This document shows, in pieces, positions 26,715 through 35,847 of a DNA stretch of 64,000 bases (positions within the stretch are counted from its first letter, which is position 1; the number at the start of each line of letters is the position of its first letter). The DNA comes from Microbacter margulisiae. GTDB taxonomy: Bacteria > Bacteroidota > Bacteroidia > Bacteroidales > Paludibacteraceae. Made by a program: the position numbers and the translations under genes. The notes under the pieces are model-generated. The model searched no databases. It saw only the letters and a program-made list of their open reading frames with translations, and was not told where the DNA came from. The stretch is from the NCBI RefSeq assembly GCF_014192515.1, contig NZ_JACHYB010000002.1, forward strand, positions 682,001-746,000, given 5' to 3'.

Positions 26715-27689
26715 TTAAGTTTGACGCTGCATCAGGGCAGAGACATAATCAATCAATATTTGTTTCCGCGACAGGGGTAAGCCAAGTTTATCAAACGCCA
26801 CAAATGCTTTTTCATGAAAAGAAGCAATCTGCTTTTTGCAAATGGATCCTATCCCCAACGTATCATATATTTCAGTGACAGCCTTGATTTTTTCTTCAGG
26901 ATTTACTACCGGTTCTTTTATCCAGCGTAAAAGGGATTCTTTAATACTTCCGGTAGCGCTATTCATAGCAAGAATCAACAAAAAGGTTTTTTTGTTGGAA
27001 ACAATATCTCCTCCGATATTTTTCCCAAATGTCTTTGCATCACCATACACATCCAGCAAATCATCCTGAAGCTGAAATGCAAGCCCTAACGAAGACCCAA
27101 AGTCATACAACAATCCAGCTTCCTGCTCAGTGGCTCCACCCATCCAAGCACCTATCTGAAGGCTGGCTGCCACTAAAACCGCTGTCTTAAGCCGTATCAT
27201 TTCAAGATAATCCTCTTCCGGAACTTCACATCGCTTCTCAAAATCCATATCGATTTGTTGACCTTCGCACACTTCAATAGCTGTCTGCGAAAAACGGGCA
27301 AGTACCCTCGGCAGATTTGCAACAGAAGTAAGGGATATATGACGATAAGCTTCTATTTGCATCGCATCTCCGGATAGAATAGCTACATTTTCATTCCACT
27401 TACGATGAACGGTAAGGTGTCCTCTTCGTTTATCCGCCTTATCCATGATATCATCATGCAAGAGCGTAAAGTTATGGAACAATTCTATTCCCAAAGCAGG
27501 TTCAATTGCCAATTCAACCTCATCGGAAAACAAATTGCACGCCATCAATGTGAGAGTTGGACGTAGCCTTTTACCTCCTAACGAAAGAATATATTGGATG
27601 GGATCATATAAATCGGCAGGAGTAGCCGGAAATGAAAGGGATTCAATTCTCTGATTAATAATTTTTTGTATCTCAGTAGCTGTCAACAT
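26715..27689 (-). CDS. Polyprenyl diphosphate synthase
   Basis: A 324-residue trans-isoprenyl diphosphate synthase that extends allylic diphosphates with isopentenyl diphosphate. The first aspartate-rich motif is DDIMD (HNFTLLHDDIMDKADKRRG, residues ~73-91) and the second is DDLLD (LAFQLQDDLLDVYGD, ~198-212). GGKRLRP (~35-41) binds isopentenyl diphosphate. The residues before the first motif are bulky (FHNFTLL), hinting at a short- to medium-chain product, but chain length is not certain. The start is placed at the ATG at 27689, which gives the standard N-terminus; the frame continues upstream by 50 residues rich in Phe/Ser/Cys that do not fit the family. Confidence 0.92.
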   Translation of the reverse strand: MLTATEIQKIINQRIESLSFPATPADLYDPIQYILSLGGKRLRPTLTLMACNLFSDEVELAIEPALGIELFHNFTLLHDDIMDKADKRRGHLTVHRKWNENVAILSGDAMQIEAYRHISLTSVANLPRVLARFSQTAIEVCEGQQIDMDFEKRCEVPEEDYLEMIRLKTAVLVAASLQIGAWMGGATEQEAGLLYDFGSSLGLAFQLQDDLLDVYGDAKTFGKNIGGDIVSNKKTFLLILAMNSATGSIKESLLRWIKEPVVNPEEKIKAVTEIYDTLGIGSICKKQIASFHEKAFVAFDKLGLPLSRKQILIDYVSALMQRQT

Positions 27690-27980
27690 AGATTTCAGAA
27701 TAAAGGGCATAGCGAATGTACAAGAAAAAAAACAAAAAAAGTGGCAAAAAAACGATGACAATGAAAATTTAACGATTATTGCCATTCGTTCAAAGCGAAC
27801 CAATTTATTTCTTTCAAAAAGAGGAGAAAAAGGACGCAAAAGAAGGCGTATAAAAGCCGTGGAACATCTTCTTTACAACCACGCAAGTGTCAATAATATC
27901 AGTAATCACAGCATAAAGGACAACAAAAAATCAACAATAAGAAATAATGGCAATCATTTTCGATATTAAGCAAACATTAG

Positions 27981-27988
27981 TACTTTTG
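27981..27988 (+). promoter_or_regulatory. -7 box of the yifB gene
   Basis: TACTTTTG matches TAnnTTTG, 31 bp before the ATG at 28020. Its position excludes the in-frame ATG at 27990 as the start, because that codon would fall before the transcription start. Confidence 0.6.
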
Positions 27989-28019
27989 TATGCATATAAA
28001 TGCTAATTTTGCTTACACC

Positions 28020-29558
28020 ATGTTAGTCAAAACGTTCGGAGCAGCTGTGCATGGCATTCATGCAACCATTGTAACCATCGAGGTAAATGTATCGCGGGGA
28101 ATCCGTTTTTTATTGGTCGGCTTACCCGATAACGCCGTCAAAGAGAGTCAACAACGCATCATTTCAGCATTGCAGGTCAATAACATCGAATTTCCGCGTC
28201 ACCAGGTGGTGATCAACATGGCTCCGGCAGATATCCGCAAAGAAGGTTCTGCATACGATCTACCACTCGCTATCGGAATTCTGGCTGCTTCGAAAACGAT
28301 TAAAAGCGATGAACTGGATCAATATCTCATCATGGGAGAACTTTCACTTGACGGGACGCTGCAACCTGTGAAAGGGATGCTTCCGATCGCCATCAAGGCG
28401 CGTGAAGAAGGCTTTAAAGGAATGATTGTTCCTAAACAAAATGCACGCGAAGCTGCTGTGGTCAACAATATCTCTATCTATGGTGCAGAAACTATCAAAG
28501 AGGTGCTCGATTTTCTCAATGGTGATATCACAATTGAGCCAACCATAGTGGATACCCGGCAGGAATTTATGGAACAGATAGGACTTTTCGAATCGGACTT
28601 TGCCGATGTGCGCGGTCAGGAAAGCGTGAAACGGGCTATTGAAGTAGCAGCTGCCGGTGGTCACAATCTGATTATGGTAGGTCCCCCGGGCGCGGGAAAA
28701 TCCATGATGGCGCAACGTATTCCCTCCATTCTTCCTCCTTTGTCGCTTCACGAAGCATTGGAAACAACCAAAATTCATTCGGTAGCAGGAAAGATGGGAA
28801 CCAATATTTCGTTGTTGGCACAGCGACCTTTCCGAAATCCCCACCATACCATTTCCGACGTTGCCCTGGTAGGGGGTGGTACTTTCCCTCAACCTGGAGA
28901 GATTTCCCTGGCACACAATGGGGTACTTTTTCTGGATGAATTACCTGAATTTAAGCGCAGCGTACTGGAAGTATTACGACAACCACTGGAAGAACGTAAG
29001 ATTTGCATTTCGCGCGCCAAGTTCGCTATTGAATATCCCGCGAGCTTCATGCTGGTGGCTTCGATGAATCCCTGTCCATGCGGCTATCACAACCATCCCG
29101 ACAGGGAATGCGTTTGTTCACCAGGTGCCATCCAAAAATACCTGGGACGAATCTCAGGCCCATTGCTCGATCGCATTGATATTCAGATTGAAATCGTTCC
29201 GGTGCCTTTCGACAAACTGGCCGGCTCAGCACAGCCTGAGCCCAGTAGTGCAATCCGCGAGCGTGTCATGAAAGCGCGGTATATTCAGGAAAATCGTTTT
29301 AAAGAGACAAGAGGTATCTATTGCAATGCACAAATGAGTTCAAAGCTATTACGGCAGTATGCACAACCCGATGCCTCAGGTTCGGCACTACTGAAGAATG
29401 CCATGCAGCGACTCAATCTTTCGGCAAGAGCATATGACCGCATCCTGAAGGTATCGCGTACCATAGCGGATCTCGAAGGTAGTGACAAAGTGCTTGGACA
29501 CCACATCGCCGAAGCCATTAACTACCGGAATCTCGACCGCGACGGATGGGGAGGTTAG
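28020..29558 (+). CDS. YifB/ComM family Mg-chelatase-like AAA+ ATPase
   Basis: A 512-residue AAA+ protein. Residues ~1-170 form the YifB N-terminal domain (VKTFGAAVHGIHATIVTIEV, then LPDNAVKESQQRI). The ATPase has Walker A GPPGAGKSMM (~217-226), Walker B GVLFLDELPEF (~297-307) and the zinc-type cluster MNPCPCGYHNHPDREC (~348-363). The C-terminal domain (LNLSARAYDRILKVSRTIADLEG) is typical. The best studied homologue, ComM, is a branch-migration helicase that helps integrate DNA during natural transformation; here the role is assumed by family. Start choice rests on the promoter at 27981. The last four bases overlap the convergent gene at 29555. Confidence 0.93.
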   Translation: MLVKTFGAAVHGIHATIVTIEVNVSRGIRFLLVGLPDNAVKESQQRIISALQVNNIEFPRHQVVINMAPADIRKEGSAYDLPLAIGILAASKTIKSDELDQYLIMGELSLDGTLQPVKGMLPIAIKAREEGFKGMIVPKQNAREAAVVNNISIYGAETIKEVLDFLNGDITIEPTIVDTRQEFMEQIGLFESDFADVRGQESVKRAIEVAAAGGHNLIMVGPPGAGKSMMAQRIPSILPPLSLHEALETTKIHSVAGKMGTNISLLAQRPFRNPHHTISDVALVGGGTFPQPGEISLAHNGVLFLDELPEFKRSVLEVLRQPLEERKICISRAKFAIEYPASFMLVASMNPCPCGYHNHPDRECVCSPGAIQKYLGRISGPLLDRIDIQIEIVPVPFDKLAGSAQPEPSSAIRERVMKARYIQENRFKETRGIYCNAQMSSKLLRQYAQPDASGSALLKNAMQRLNLSARAYDRILKVSRTIADLEGSDKVLGHHIAEAINYRNLDRDGWGG

Positions 29559-30241
29559 GCAAACAGCCTGGCCACAACAAAAGCAGCTGCAGCAGCCAAC
29601 GCTCCGATAATCATTACTTTCAACGCACCTGTAAACAAGGGTTGTCCAGTGACTTTGCTTTTGACAAAGCCGAACACAAACAAACAAATTAACGTGATGA
29701 TGGCTGAAATGTGCAGCCCCATTGCAGGAGTAGCAGTAAAGAAATAGGGTGAAAGAGGGATCATCCCTCCGACCACATAGCTCAAACCAATCGTGATGGC
29801 GCTCTTGGAGGCACGATTGGGATCGGGGCGTTCAAGCCCCAGCTCATACTTCATCATAAAGTCCACCCATTTCTCCTTGTCCCTCGACAGCTCTTCAGCC
29901 AGGCGGGTCTGGAAATCCTCGCTGAATCCATACGCTGCAAAAATCTCTTTTATCTCTTCTTTTTCCTTCTCGGGGATAAACTCTACTTCGTATTCTTCTT
30001 TGGCACGTTCCGATTTATAGTGATCCCACTCGGTCTTGCCCGCCAGATAACCTCCAAGCCCCATAGCGATGCATCCTGCTATTACCTCGGCAATGCCCGC
30101 GGTAGTCACAATGTGATTGCTGGCCACGGCGCTGCTTACACCAGCCGCTAAAGCAAAAGGAACAGTCAGCCCGTCGCTCATCCCGATCACAACATCAGTG
30201 ATGAAATCCGAATTCTTCAGGTGATTTTCAGTATGAATCAT
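29555..30241 (-). CDS. VIT1/CCC1-family membrane protein
   Basis: A 228-residue protein of the vacuolar iron transporter family. The N-terminal motif FITDVVIGMSDGLTVPFALAAGVSSA (residues ~13-38) is the family signature. There are about five membrane segments: two before residue ~70 and three after ~145. Between them, residues ~70-140 form a charged Glu-rich cytoplasmic domain (EKEKEEIKEIF) that in related proteins collects metal ions. The predicted function is Fe2+/Mn2+ efflux or sequestration across the inner membrane. It lies 24 bp after the beta-barrel gene at 30266-31111, so the two could be cotranscribed. Confidence 0.88.
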   Translation of the reverse strand: MIHTENHLKNSDFITDVVIGMSDGLTVPFALAAGVSSAVASNHIVTTAGIAEVIAGCIAMGLGGYLAGKTEWDHYKSERAKEEYEVEFIPEKEKEEIKEIFAAYGFSEDFQTRLAEELSRDKEKWVDFMMKYELGLERPDPNRASKSAITIGLSYVVGGMIPLSPYFFTATPAMGLHISAIITLICLFVFGFVKSKVTGQPLFTGALKVMIIGALAAAAAFVVARLFA

Positions 30242-30265
30242 AATAGTTTGAAATTAAAGATGCAC

Positions 30266-31111
30266 TCAGGAACCCTGCAAATTGAAGATCACACTACCCA
30301 TGACCACAAAACCGGATTGCACAGGCAGTTCCCGTATGGCATAGGGATTGGTCATCTGGCTATGGGTGGCGCGTATCTCGGGGCCTCCACAAAGCGAAAA
30401 CGAAAGCCTCGACTTTTTTGGCGCCAGGCTCAGGGATGGCCCGACGAGCATTTTGGCACCACCCTCGGCTTCATCCGTTTCCCAGAAGCCTTCCAGATCT
30501 TGCCCTACCGCTTCCAGTCCGGCATACAGATTACCGGCCACACAGTATTGTGCTCCAAGATTGATGATGACATCCAAGGGGTCGCGACCTTTCAGGAAGG
30601 TGTGTTCAAACAAGGCATTCCCGCTCAGTTTCAGGTAAGGCATATCATAAGCAAGCGTCAATCGGCTCAGCAGAGACTTGGCATTGCTAAAGTCATTGCT
30701 TACGCCCAGTCCAAGACCTATACGAAGACCCATTAGCCTTTTGCCCCCGATAAGATCACGGATCACCTCCACCTGTTGGGCACTGGTCACATTACCTCCT
30801 TCATTGGGAATACCCAGAGAGGCATTGGCCAAAAGTGTAAGCCGATTGCCCAGATAGCCTTTCACAGCAATTTGCTGGCTGACGCCTTCGTATCCGAAAG
30901 GGCCCTCAACATTCTGTCCATAGCTGCCCGCATAGTGCATGCTCCATTTCAAGTCCTGCGACGTTAGGGTGGTTACCGAATACATGAAAGGCTCCGGCGT
31001 TCTGTTCACATCTTCAAGGGTTGTCACTTGTCCGGGCGCTTCCAGATCTTGCGCCATGGCTATCAATCCTGTCATTGCGGCCATCAAAAGCATGAATACA
31101 CGTTTCTTCAT
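30266..31111 (-). CDS. Secreted protein, probable outer-membrane beta-barrel
   Basis: A 281-residue protein with a clear signal peptide (RVFMLLMAAMTGLIAMAQD, residues ~3-21). The rest is rich in Gly and aromatic residues in alternating segments typical of beta strands (for example LMGLRIGLGLGVSNDF, LYAGLEAVGQDL), and it ends in a final hydrophobic strand (SGFVVMGSVIFNLQGS). An outer-membrane barrel is likely, but I do not recognise a named family. A -33/-7-like pair (TTTG near 31172; TACCTTCC near 31143) lies upstream on the minus strand but is imperfect. Its pairing with the VIT1-like gene is the only clue to function. Confidence 0.72.
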   Translation of the reverse strand: MKKRVFMLLMAAMTGLIAMAQDLEAPGQVTTLEDVNRTPEPFMYSVTTLTSQDLKWSMHYAGSYGQNVEGPFGYEGVSQQIAVKGYLGNRLTLLANASLGIPNEGGNVTSAQQVEVIRDLIGGKRLMGLRIGLGLGVSNDFSNAKSLLSRLTLAYDMPYLKLSGNALFEHTFLKGRDPLDVIINLGAQYCVAGNLYAGLEAVGQDLEGFWETDEAEGGAKMLVGPSLSLAPKKSRLSFSLCGGPEIRATHSQMTNPYAIRELPVQSGFVVMGSVIFNLQGS

Positions 31112-31274
31112 AAGGATTCATTTATAGGTAAATATCGGAAGGTAGAATGATCTTTAAATCTCTTACAAAGTTGCAGAAAAAAGCTGAAAGAGCCGCCATT
31201 CATTGTTGTAAAATATAATGGCCGAACAACGTCTCGTCATCCGGCCAGTGATACATCTTCAGGCAAGTCAAAAA

Positions 31275-31631
31275 TTATGAGTTTTGTGAATCTATAGCCA
31301 ATAAAAGATTTTGCAGTGTATGAACATACCGGATTGGCTGATGAAGATTTGGATCTGTAATAGGGTTCTGAAGAATACTATAACTACCATTAACAGGTAC
31401 ATCAAGAAGCAAAGAACCTCTGGAATATCCAGTAGGAACAACCGTAAATTCTAATTCTATAAGCAATTCTTCATCCAACGGCATCGGACCAATTTCATTC
31501 TCACCATAATATTTTGAATCATTTAATTGAATTGGCTTTGGTGGGTTTACATTATGATCAAATCCCAATACTGTTGCACGTTCCCCATTGTGCAAAACCC
31601 AATTCCCGTTTTGTAATTCTCTTATATCCAT
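31275..31631 (-). CDS. Small Bacteroidota protein of a phage/mobile-associated type
   Basis: A 118-residue soluble protein. Its layout, NGNWVLHNGERATVLGFD at the start, GPMPLDEELLIELEF in the middle and IRYVHTLQNLLLAI at the end, matches a group of small Bacteroidota proteins I recall from prophages and integrative elements (ending YVHQLQNLYFALTG). No enzymatic motif is visible. It lies just left of the nested insertion sequences and may itself be a mobile-element remnant. The function is unknown. Confidence 0.65.
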   Translation of the reverse strand: MDIRELQNGNWVLHNGERATVLGFDHNVNPPKPIQLNDSKYYGENEIGPMPLDEELLIELEFTVVPTGYSRGSLLLDVPVNGSYSILQNPITDPNLHQPIRYVHTLQNLLLAIDSQNS

Positions 31632-31727
31632 ATTAATATCGTATTTAGTTGCGCCTACTCGTTAGCTTTTCGGCTTAGGCTCCCTACTCTTTTTTGGATT
31701 TTCGGGGTTCTCCATACTTGGGTTAAA

Positions 31728-31753
31728 CAGGGACTCCTACTATGGAATCCCTG
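31728..31753. other. Short hairpin near 31740
   Basis: CAGGGA-CTCC pairs with GGA-A-TCCCTG around a TACTAT loop. It lies upstream of the 23-bp tandem repeats; its role is unknown, and no T-run follows. Confidence 0.4.
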
Positions 31754-32855
31754 CCTAAAGTTTCTTATATCATGTGTCGGGCGATAGCATCACCCACTAT
31801 CGGCTTATAGCGTCACCTACTATCGCACTGTCAATGTCATTAAGTTAAGGCCATCAGAAAGTATTTTTATTGTTTTTCAGCAACTTCGGTTTACCTCTTT
31901 TTCTGTATTTGTCAGTATCTCTTTCAAATCTTCTATTTGGTCGTATTGGTATCGTGTGTTTTTTAAACAACGCTTTGAGTTCTGATACTATTTCGTTCAT
32001 ATCCTTTTCCGAGAAAAACAGTAAAATTATCCTGTCTTTGAGAAAGCCGTATGATAAATTGCTATTGACTTTGTATTGATATTGATATTTGGTTGATTCT
32101 TTGGCTAATTCATCATTTATGTCTCCAACGATTAAACTCTGAACGTTTGACACAAATAAGGCTGCATAAAAATCCTGCAATATACAATGCTCTGAATAGC
32201 CTGAAAAATGTTCTATTTTTATCTTGTTCTTCAATTCATCATAAAACGTTTCGATTCCCCATCTTAAAAAATACAGTTCTTTAAATAGAAAGTTTGGATA
32301 TTTTTGTGTGTCAGACAAAGAGGTTATCAGTATTTCTATTTCTCCATCAGGTAGTTCAACCCGAACCAGCCGGACATCTTTGAATGTATTTTTCGAATAC
32401 GGCTTATCTGAAAGTTTTATGTTCTTTCCAGGTTGCATTCGAGCAATAGCTGACTGTAGTCCACTCTGGTAAAATTCCCGGGTGAGGTTACTAAAATCAG
32501 CTTTAACCCGGATGAGAAAATCTACTCCTTTTTCAAAATGCTCATAAATCAAATTGAAAGAAGGATAACCTCTATCGTAAATAATCAAGTCGTTAGCTTT
32601 TGCAAAAACCAAATGATTCAACGCCAAAACACTCTCTCCAGTTGACAGTGGAGCTAAAACACCATCTATGGCAAACCGATTCAAAACATCGTACAATACC
32701 GATATTCTGGCCTGTACCACCCCGGTTTCAGATTGGTTTTTAGTCCTGCCATAAATGCTTTCCAACTCCTGAGTATCGGGCAAAACCAATCTTGACCCAT
32801 CAATAGCCAACAACCTAAATCCATTCCAGAGCTTTATCGATGCATCATTGTCTGT

Positions 32856-34171
32856 CACTAGTGTCCCATTAAAATTGGGGCGAATTAAAAATCAAATAAA
32901 CTTGGCACATTAAGCCTAAAACGATCTTTGTCATTTTGGAATTTAGTTCTCTCGAAGAGGTCCCGAAGATGAGTTTTATCAGTTAATGACATACTCAATA
33001 TCTGCAAAATCTCATATGTACTACTGTCAAGTTGCATGTCCTTTTGGATTATTGCCACCAGACAATATGTGCATATAGCTACGTAGATTTGAATCCGAAC
33101 AGCGTTTTCAGTTGTACCCCAAAATTTCTTTATTTTCAGATGTTGTTTCAACCATTTGAAGAACAGCTCAACTTGCCAGCGGTTCTTGTAAAGTTCGGCA
33201 ACATGAAGAGCTGAAATATGCATCGCATTGGTTAAGAAAACAAACTCACGTTCTTGTTCTTCATCCCAGTATCTGACCAAACGAAGAGTTCCCGGATAGT
33301 ATTGACTTGGATAAAATCCCGTCAATTCAATCATCACATCTGAAAGCACATTCTCAGGTAACCTGCGTCTCCATTTGATGGATTTGTATTGCAGGTTCTT
33401 CTTGGCTCTAACAACAAAGAAAGCTTCTATCTGATGAATCTTATACAGCATTTTGAAGCTGTTGTACGCTCTGTCAAATATATAATATGATCCTGATTCA
33501 TACGGAATTTCTTTCATTGCCTTTGAGTCATGTACTGACGCTTCAGTGATATGGAAAAATGCTGGTATCTGTGTTTCTACATCGTATAATGTATGTACTT
33601 TGATCCCACCTTTCTTCTTACGGAACTTCACCCACCAGAAGGCTGAAAGACATAAGTCAATCGTTGTTGAATCGAAAGCGTAGACATTACCACCAAGTTT
33701 GAAAATGTCAGAAACTCGTTTCTCTCTCGCGTCGTTTATCAGGTAGTAAGCATACTCTTCAAAAATGTGATAATCTCTGTCTTGATTGGCTCTTGCCAGA
33801 GATGATTTTGAAACATTTTTGCCAAAACCCAAATGGTAAGATTTGGAGTGATGAGCATCAAGTGCGACAATCAAATCTCATAAACTTTCTCGGTTGGACA
33901 GTTGTCCGAACATCAGAGCAAGTAATTGATTCCAGCATTTAAAATGCGTTACATATTTGTCGCCATCGAACTTGCGAACAATGTAGTTGAACTTATTCCG
34001 ATCCAAGAAAGAGGCTAACTGAGCGAAAACGTATTTTTCCTTATGCATTTACAAATCTGTTTAAGTATTGCAAAAGTGCAAATTGAAATCCGTTTAATCG
34101 AAAAAACCCAGTAATGAACTAAATTTCAAATATTTCAAAGAGCTTCCTTAGATTTTAATGGGACAGCAATG
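32856..34171 (-). mobile_element. Inner IS4-group insertion sequence, 1316 bp
   Basis: The ends match at 17 of 20 positions (CACTAGTGTCCCATTAAAAT at 32856; CATTGCTGTCCCATTAAAAT read inward from 34171). A perfect 9-bp target duplication ATTGTCTGT lies at 32847-32855 and 34172-34180. Both ends and the duplication are intact, so the insertion looks fairly recent. Confidence 0.93.
32885..34048 (-). pseudogene. IS4-group transposase with one premature stop
   Basis: A 387-codon frame from the ATG at 34048 is open except for a TGA at 33878-33880. The context NRESL-stop-DLIVALDAHH suggests that an arginine codon (CGA or AGA) was lost. The N-terminal DUF4372-like domain (KYVFAQLASFLDRNKFNYIV) is followed by DDE residues in YAFDSTTID, YIFDRAYNSF and the signature YKNRWQVELFFKWLKQ. 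All other parts are intact. A protein starting after the stop would lack the N-terminal DNA-binding region. Confidence 0.9.
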
Positions 34172-34657
34172 ATTGTCTGTATAAAACTCCTCAATCAAAC
34201 TATCTGAAAGTGACTTAAACACTTCCGGCTTTATCTTTTTACGATACTGTACAAAAGCACTTTTTGTAATACCATTTATCGAAGCACCAGGCATATTGTA
34301 CTTTATGAAACTAATAAAGTTAGTTATCTCAACCGAAAGACTTTTAGTGAGAAAATTTATCATAAAGACAATAGCACTATGAAATGATTGCTTCCTGTTT
34401 CTTGTAAAATCTGTCTCTAACATTTTGAACTGTAAAACTATTTCTTGCGAAAATACTCTTTTCCTTATCAGTTCCAATATACTTTCCGGCGTTTTTTTTC
34501 ATGATAATAACTATTTGATTCTGAAACAAATATACAAAAAACAACTCATATACACAAGCGTTTATTGTTGATAATCAGATAATTATATCGCTAACTTAAT
34601 GACATTGAGCGCACTGTAGCGTCATCCACTATCGTGCTGTAGTGCCATCCGCTACAA

Positions 34658-35389
34658 TCATTTTACGGATAGTACCTTGTCAAATATCGCCGTGCGGGGT
34701 TCTTTCAGCAAAGAACTATTAGTGAATTGGCTTGTCATCTTCAGGGTGTATGTGCCTGCCGGAAGAGAAGGCGTAATGATCATCAGTTCTGAAGGATTGT
34801 TGATCACCACATCGGAGGTATCTACTTTGACGACATCGCCTGTGGTTTCGTTGGTGAAATAAATACCGATGGAGGGATCGCTCCCAGCCAGTTTAATCTT
34901 GCTGCCCTTGATTTTCAGGTTGCGCCCCGGCGTGATGACACCATTCACCTCCCCTGTCTTCACATCGGTCACCTGCACAATTGACATGCCACTTTCGGCC
35001 ACACCCATGATTTGAACCTCGATGTTCGAAATCTCTTTGCGCATTACGTCACCCTGATTGAACTGGAAAATCACACTGTGCTTGGCAGGGTCAAAACCTT
35101 CCACAGGACTGTTGAATACACCTTTAATCAGTGGCGCTGCCGTGAAATAACCAGTGTTGACAGAGAATCCGTCACACAGCTGATAGGTCATTTCCTTAAA
35201 AAAAAGATTCACATGATGCTCCATATCGACAGCCGATACGGAAGCGCCGCCACGTGTCACAGCGGCATTGGCAATGTCAGCTACATCGAGCGTACGTTCG
35301 GAACTTACCCTTGCCACAAAATCATTCGGATCTTCAGTCAGAAGATTGTCATACAAATTCGCTTTAATGCGATGCAAGATGCTACTCAT
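34658..35389 (-). CDS. HU-like DNA-binding / DUF4469-type protein
   Basis: A 243-residue Bacteroidota protein. Residues ~1-125 resemble the atypical HU/IHF-like DNA-binding fold (TEDPNDFVARVSSERTLDVADIANAAVTRGG, then FFKEMTYQLCDGFSVNTGYF). Residues ~140-243 form an all-beta Ig-like domain (PGRNLKIKGSKIKLAG, then SLPAGTYTLKMTSQF) as in DUF4469. The ATG at 35389 gives the expected MSSILHRIKANLYDN start; upstream codons encode an unrelated Cys/aromatic-rich stretch. Such proteins are common in Bacteroidales, sometimes in several copies, and their role is unknown. The unrelated gene at 13-720 is of a type I associate with them. Confidence 0.82.
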   Translation of the reverse strand: MSSILHRIKANLYDNLLTEDPNDFVARVSSERTLDVADIANAAVTRGGASVSAVDMEHHVNLFFKEMTYQLCDGFSVNTGYFTAAPLIKGVFNSPVEGFDPAKHSVIFQFNQGDVMRKEISNIEVQIMGVAESGMSIVQVTDVKTGEVNGVITPGRNLKIKGSKIKLAGSDPSIGIYFTNETTGDVVKVDTSDVVINNPSELMIITPSLPAGTYTLKMTSQFTNSSLLKEPRTAIFDKVLSVK

Positions 35390-35544
35390 TGAAAAATGTT
35401 TTAATTGATTAATACTAAAAAATCGATACACACATAAATCAGCACAGCCACACCCCCACAAAAAACAGCTATTTAACTGAAGAACACGATACACAACCCC
35501 GTGCTTCCAGGCTCAGCCATTTTATTCAACCAAGGCCTGCATGG

Positions 35545-35574
35545 CAAAGGTAAAAAAATATTCACATAAACAAA
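35545..35574 (-). promoter_or_regulatory. Promoter of the HU-like gene
   Basis: On the minus strand, -33 TTTG (35571-35574) and -7 TACCTTTG (35545-35552) are separated by 18 bp. The leader would be about 150 nt. Confidence 0.6.
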
Positions 35575-35714
35575 AACAAAAAGGCATAATTGTCAATATT
35601 TATTCACCCCTGTTCAATAAGTCCTAAACAAAGCATTAAAGCAGCCGGAATATTGAAATCCACCCGTTTAACACTTCAGGCTCCTCCACAAAAGGTATTA
35701 TGAAGTAGTTTTTG

Positions 35715-35722
35715 TATCTTTG
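35715..35722 (+). promoter_or_regulatory. -7 box of metG
   Basis: TATCTTTG matches TAnnTTTG and implies a leader of about 120 nt before the ATG at 35848. The rest of the divergent 458-bp gap (35390-35847) holds only this and the promoter at 35545. Confidence 0.6.
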
Positions 35723-35847
35723 TGCGCTTTTTCTAATCTGTTTGCAATCTGCCACTCACACGACAACCCGTTGCACAACAGATATACGCGGAATATCCTT
35801 CCTTAAAATCAACAACAGTACATTCAAAACAAACCATACATACCACA

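Larger units (their letters stand above)
31854..34502 (-). pseudogene. IS4-family transposase, split by the inner IS
   Basis: The C-terminal part (31854-32846) and N-terminal part (34172-34502) join in frame across the 9-bp duplication to give ...EEFYTDN-DASIKLWNGF.... The DDE residues are in LLAIDGS, IIYDRGY and the Y-2-R-3-E-6-K signature YFLRWGIETFYDELKNK. At the 5' end, the likely ATG at 34502 is followed by eight A; seven would restore the frame into ...TPESILELIRKRVFSQ. So there is also a one-base shift, unless the run allows slippage. The element is inactive as it stands. Confidence 0.88.
31832..34609 (-). mobile_element. Outer IS4-family insertion sequence, disrupted
   Basis: Terminal inverted repeats CAATGTCATTAAGTTA start at 31832 and, on the other strand, at 34607. 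The 8-bp direct repeat CGCACTGT flanks it (31824-31831 and 34610-34617), with two extra bases at the right end. Without the inner element it would be about 1.45 kb, a normal IS4 size. It is broken by the insertion of a second IS at 32856-34171. Confidence 0.88.
31778..34655. repeat. 23-bp tandem repeat, four units, interrupted by IS
   Basis: Units lie at 31778-31800, 31801-31823, 31824-31831 joined to 34618-34632, and 34633-34655, with the common core AGCGTCA-CC-ACTATCG. They end 2 bp before the stop codon of the HU-like gene. The outer insertion sequence sits within the third unit. Confidence 0.85.

Noticed and set aside
27690-27839. A 50-residue hydrophobic extension of the polyprenyl synthase.
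   Set aside because: The Phe/Cys-rich stretch does not fit the family N-terminus; the ATG at 27689 gives the normal start.
31854-34502. Two independent transposase genes in the outer element.
   Set aside because: They are N- and C-terminal halves of one gene separated by the inner IS; the 9-bp duplication rejoins them in frame.
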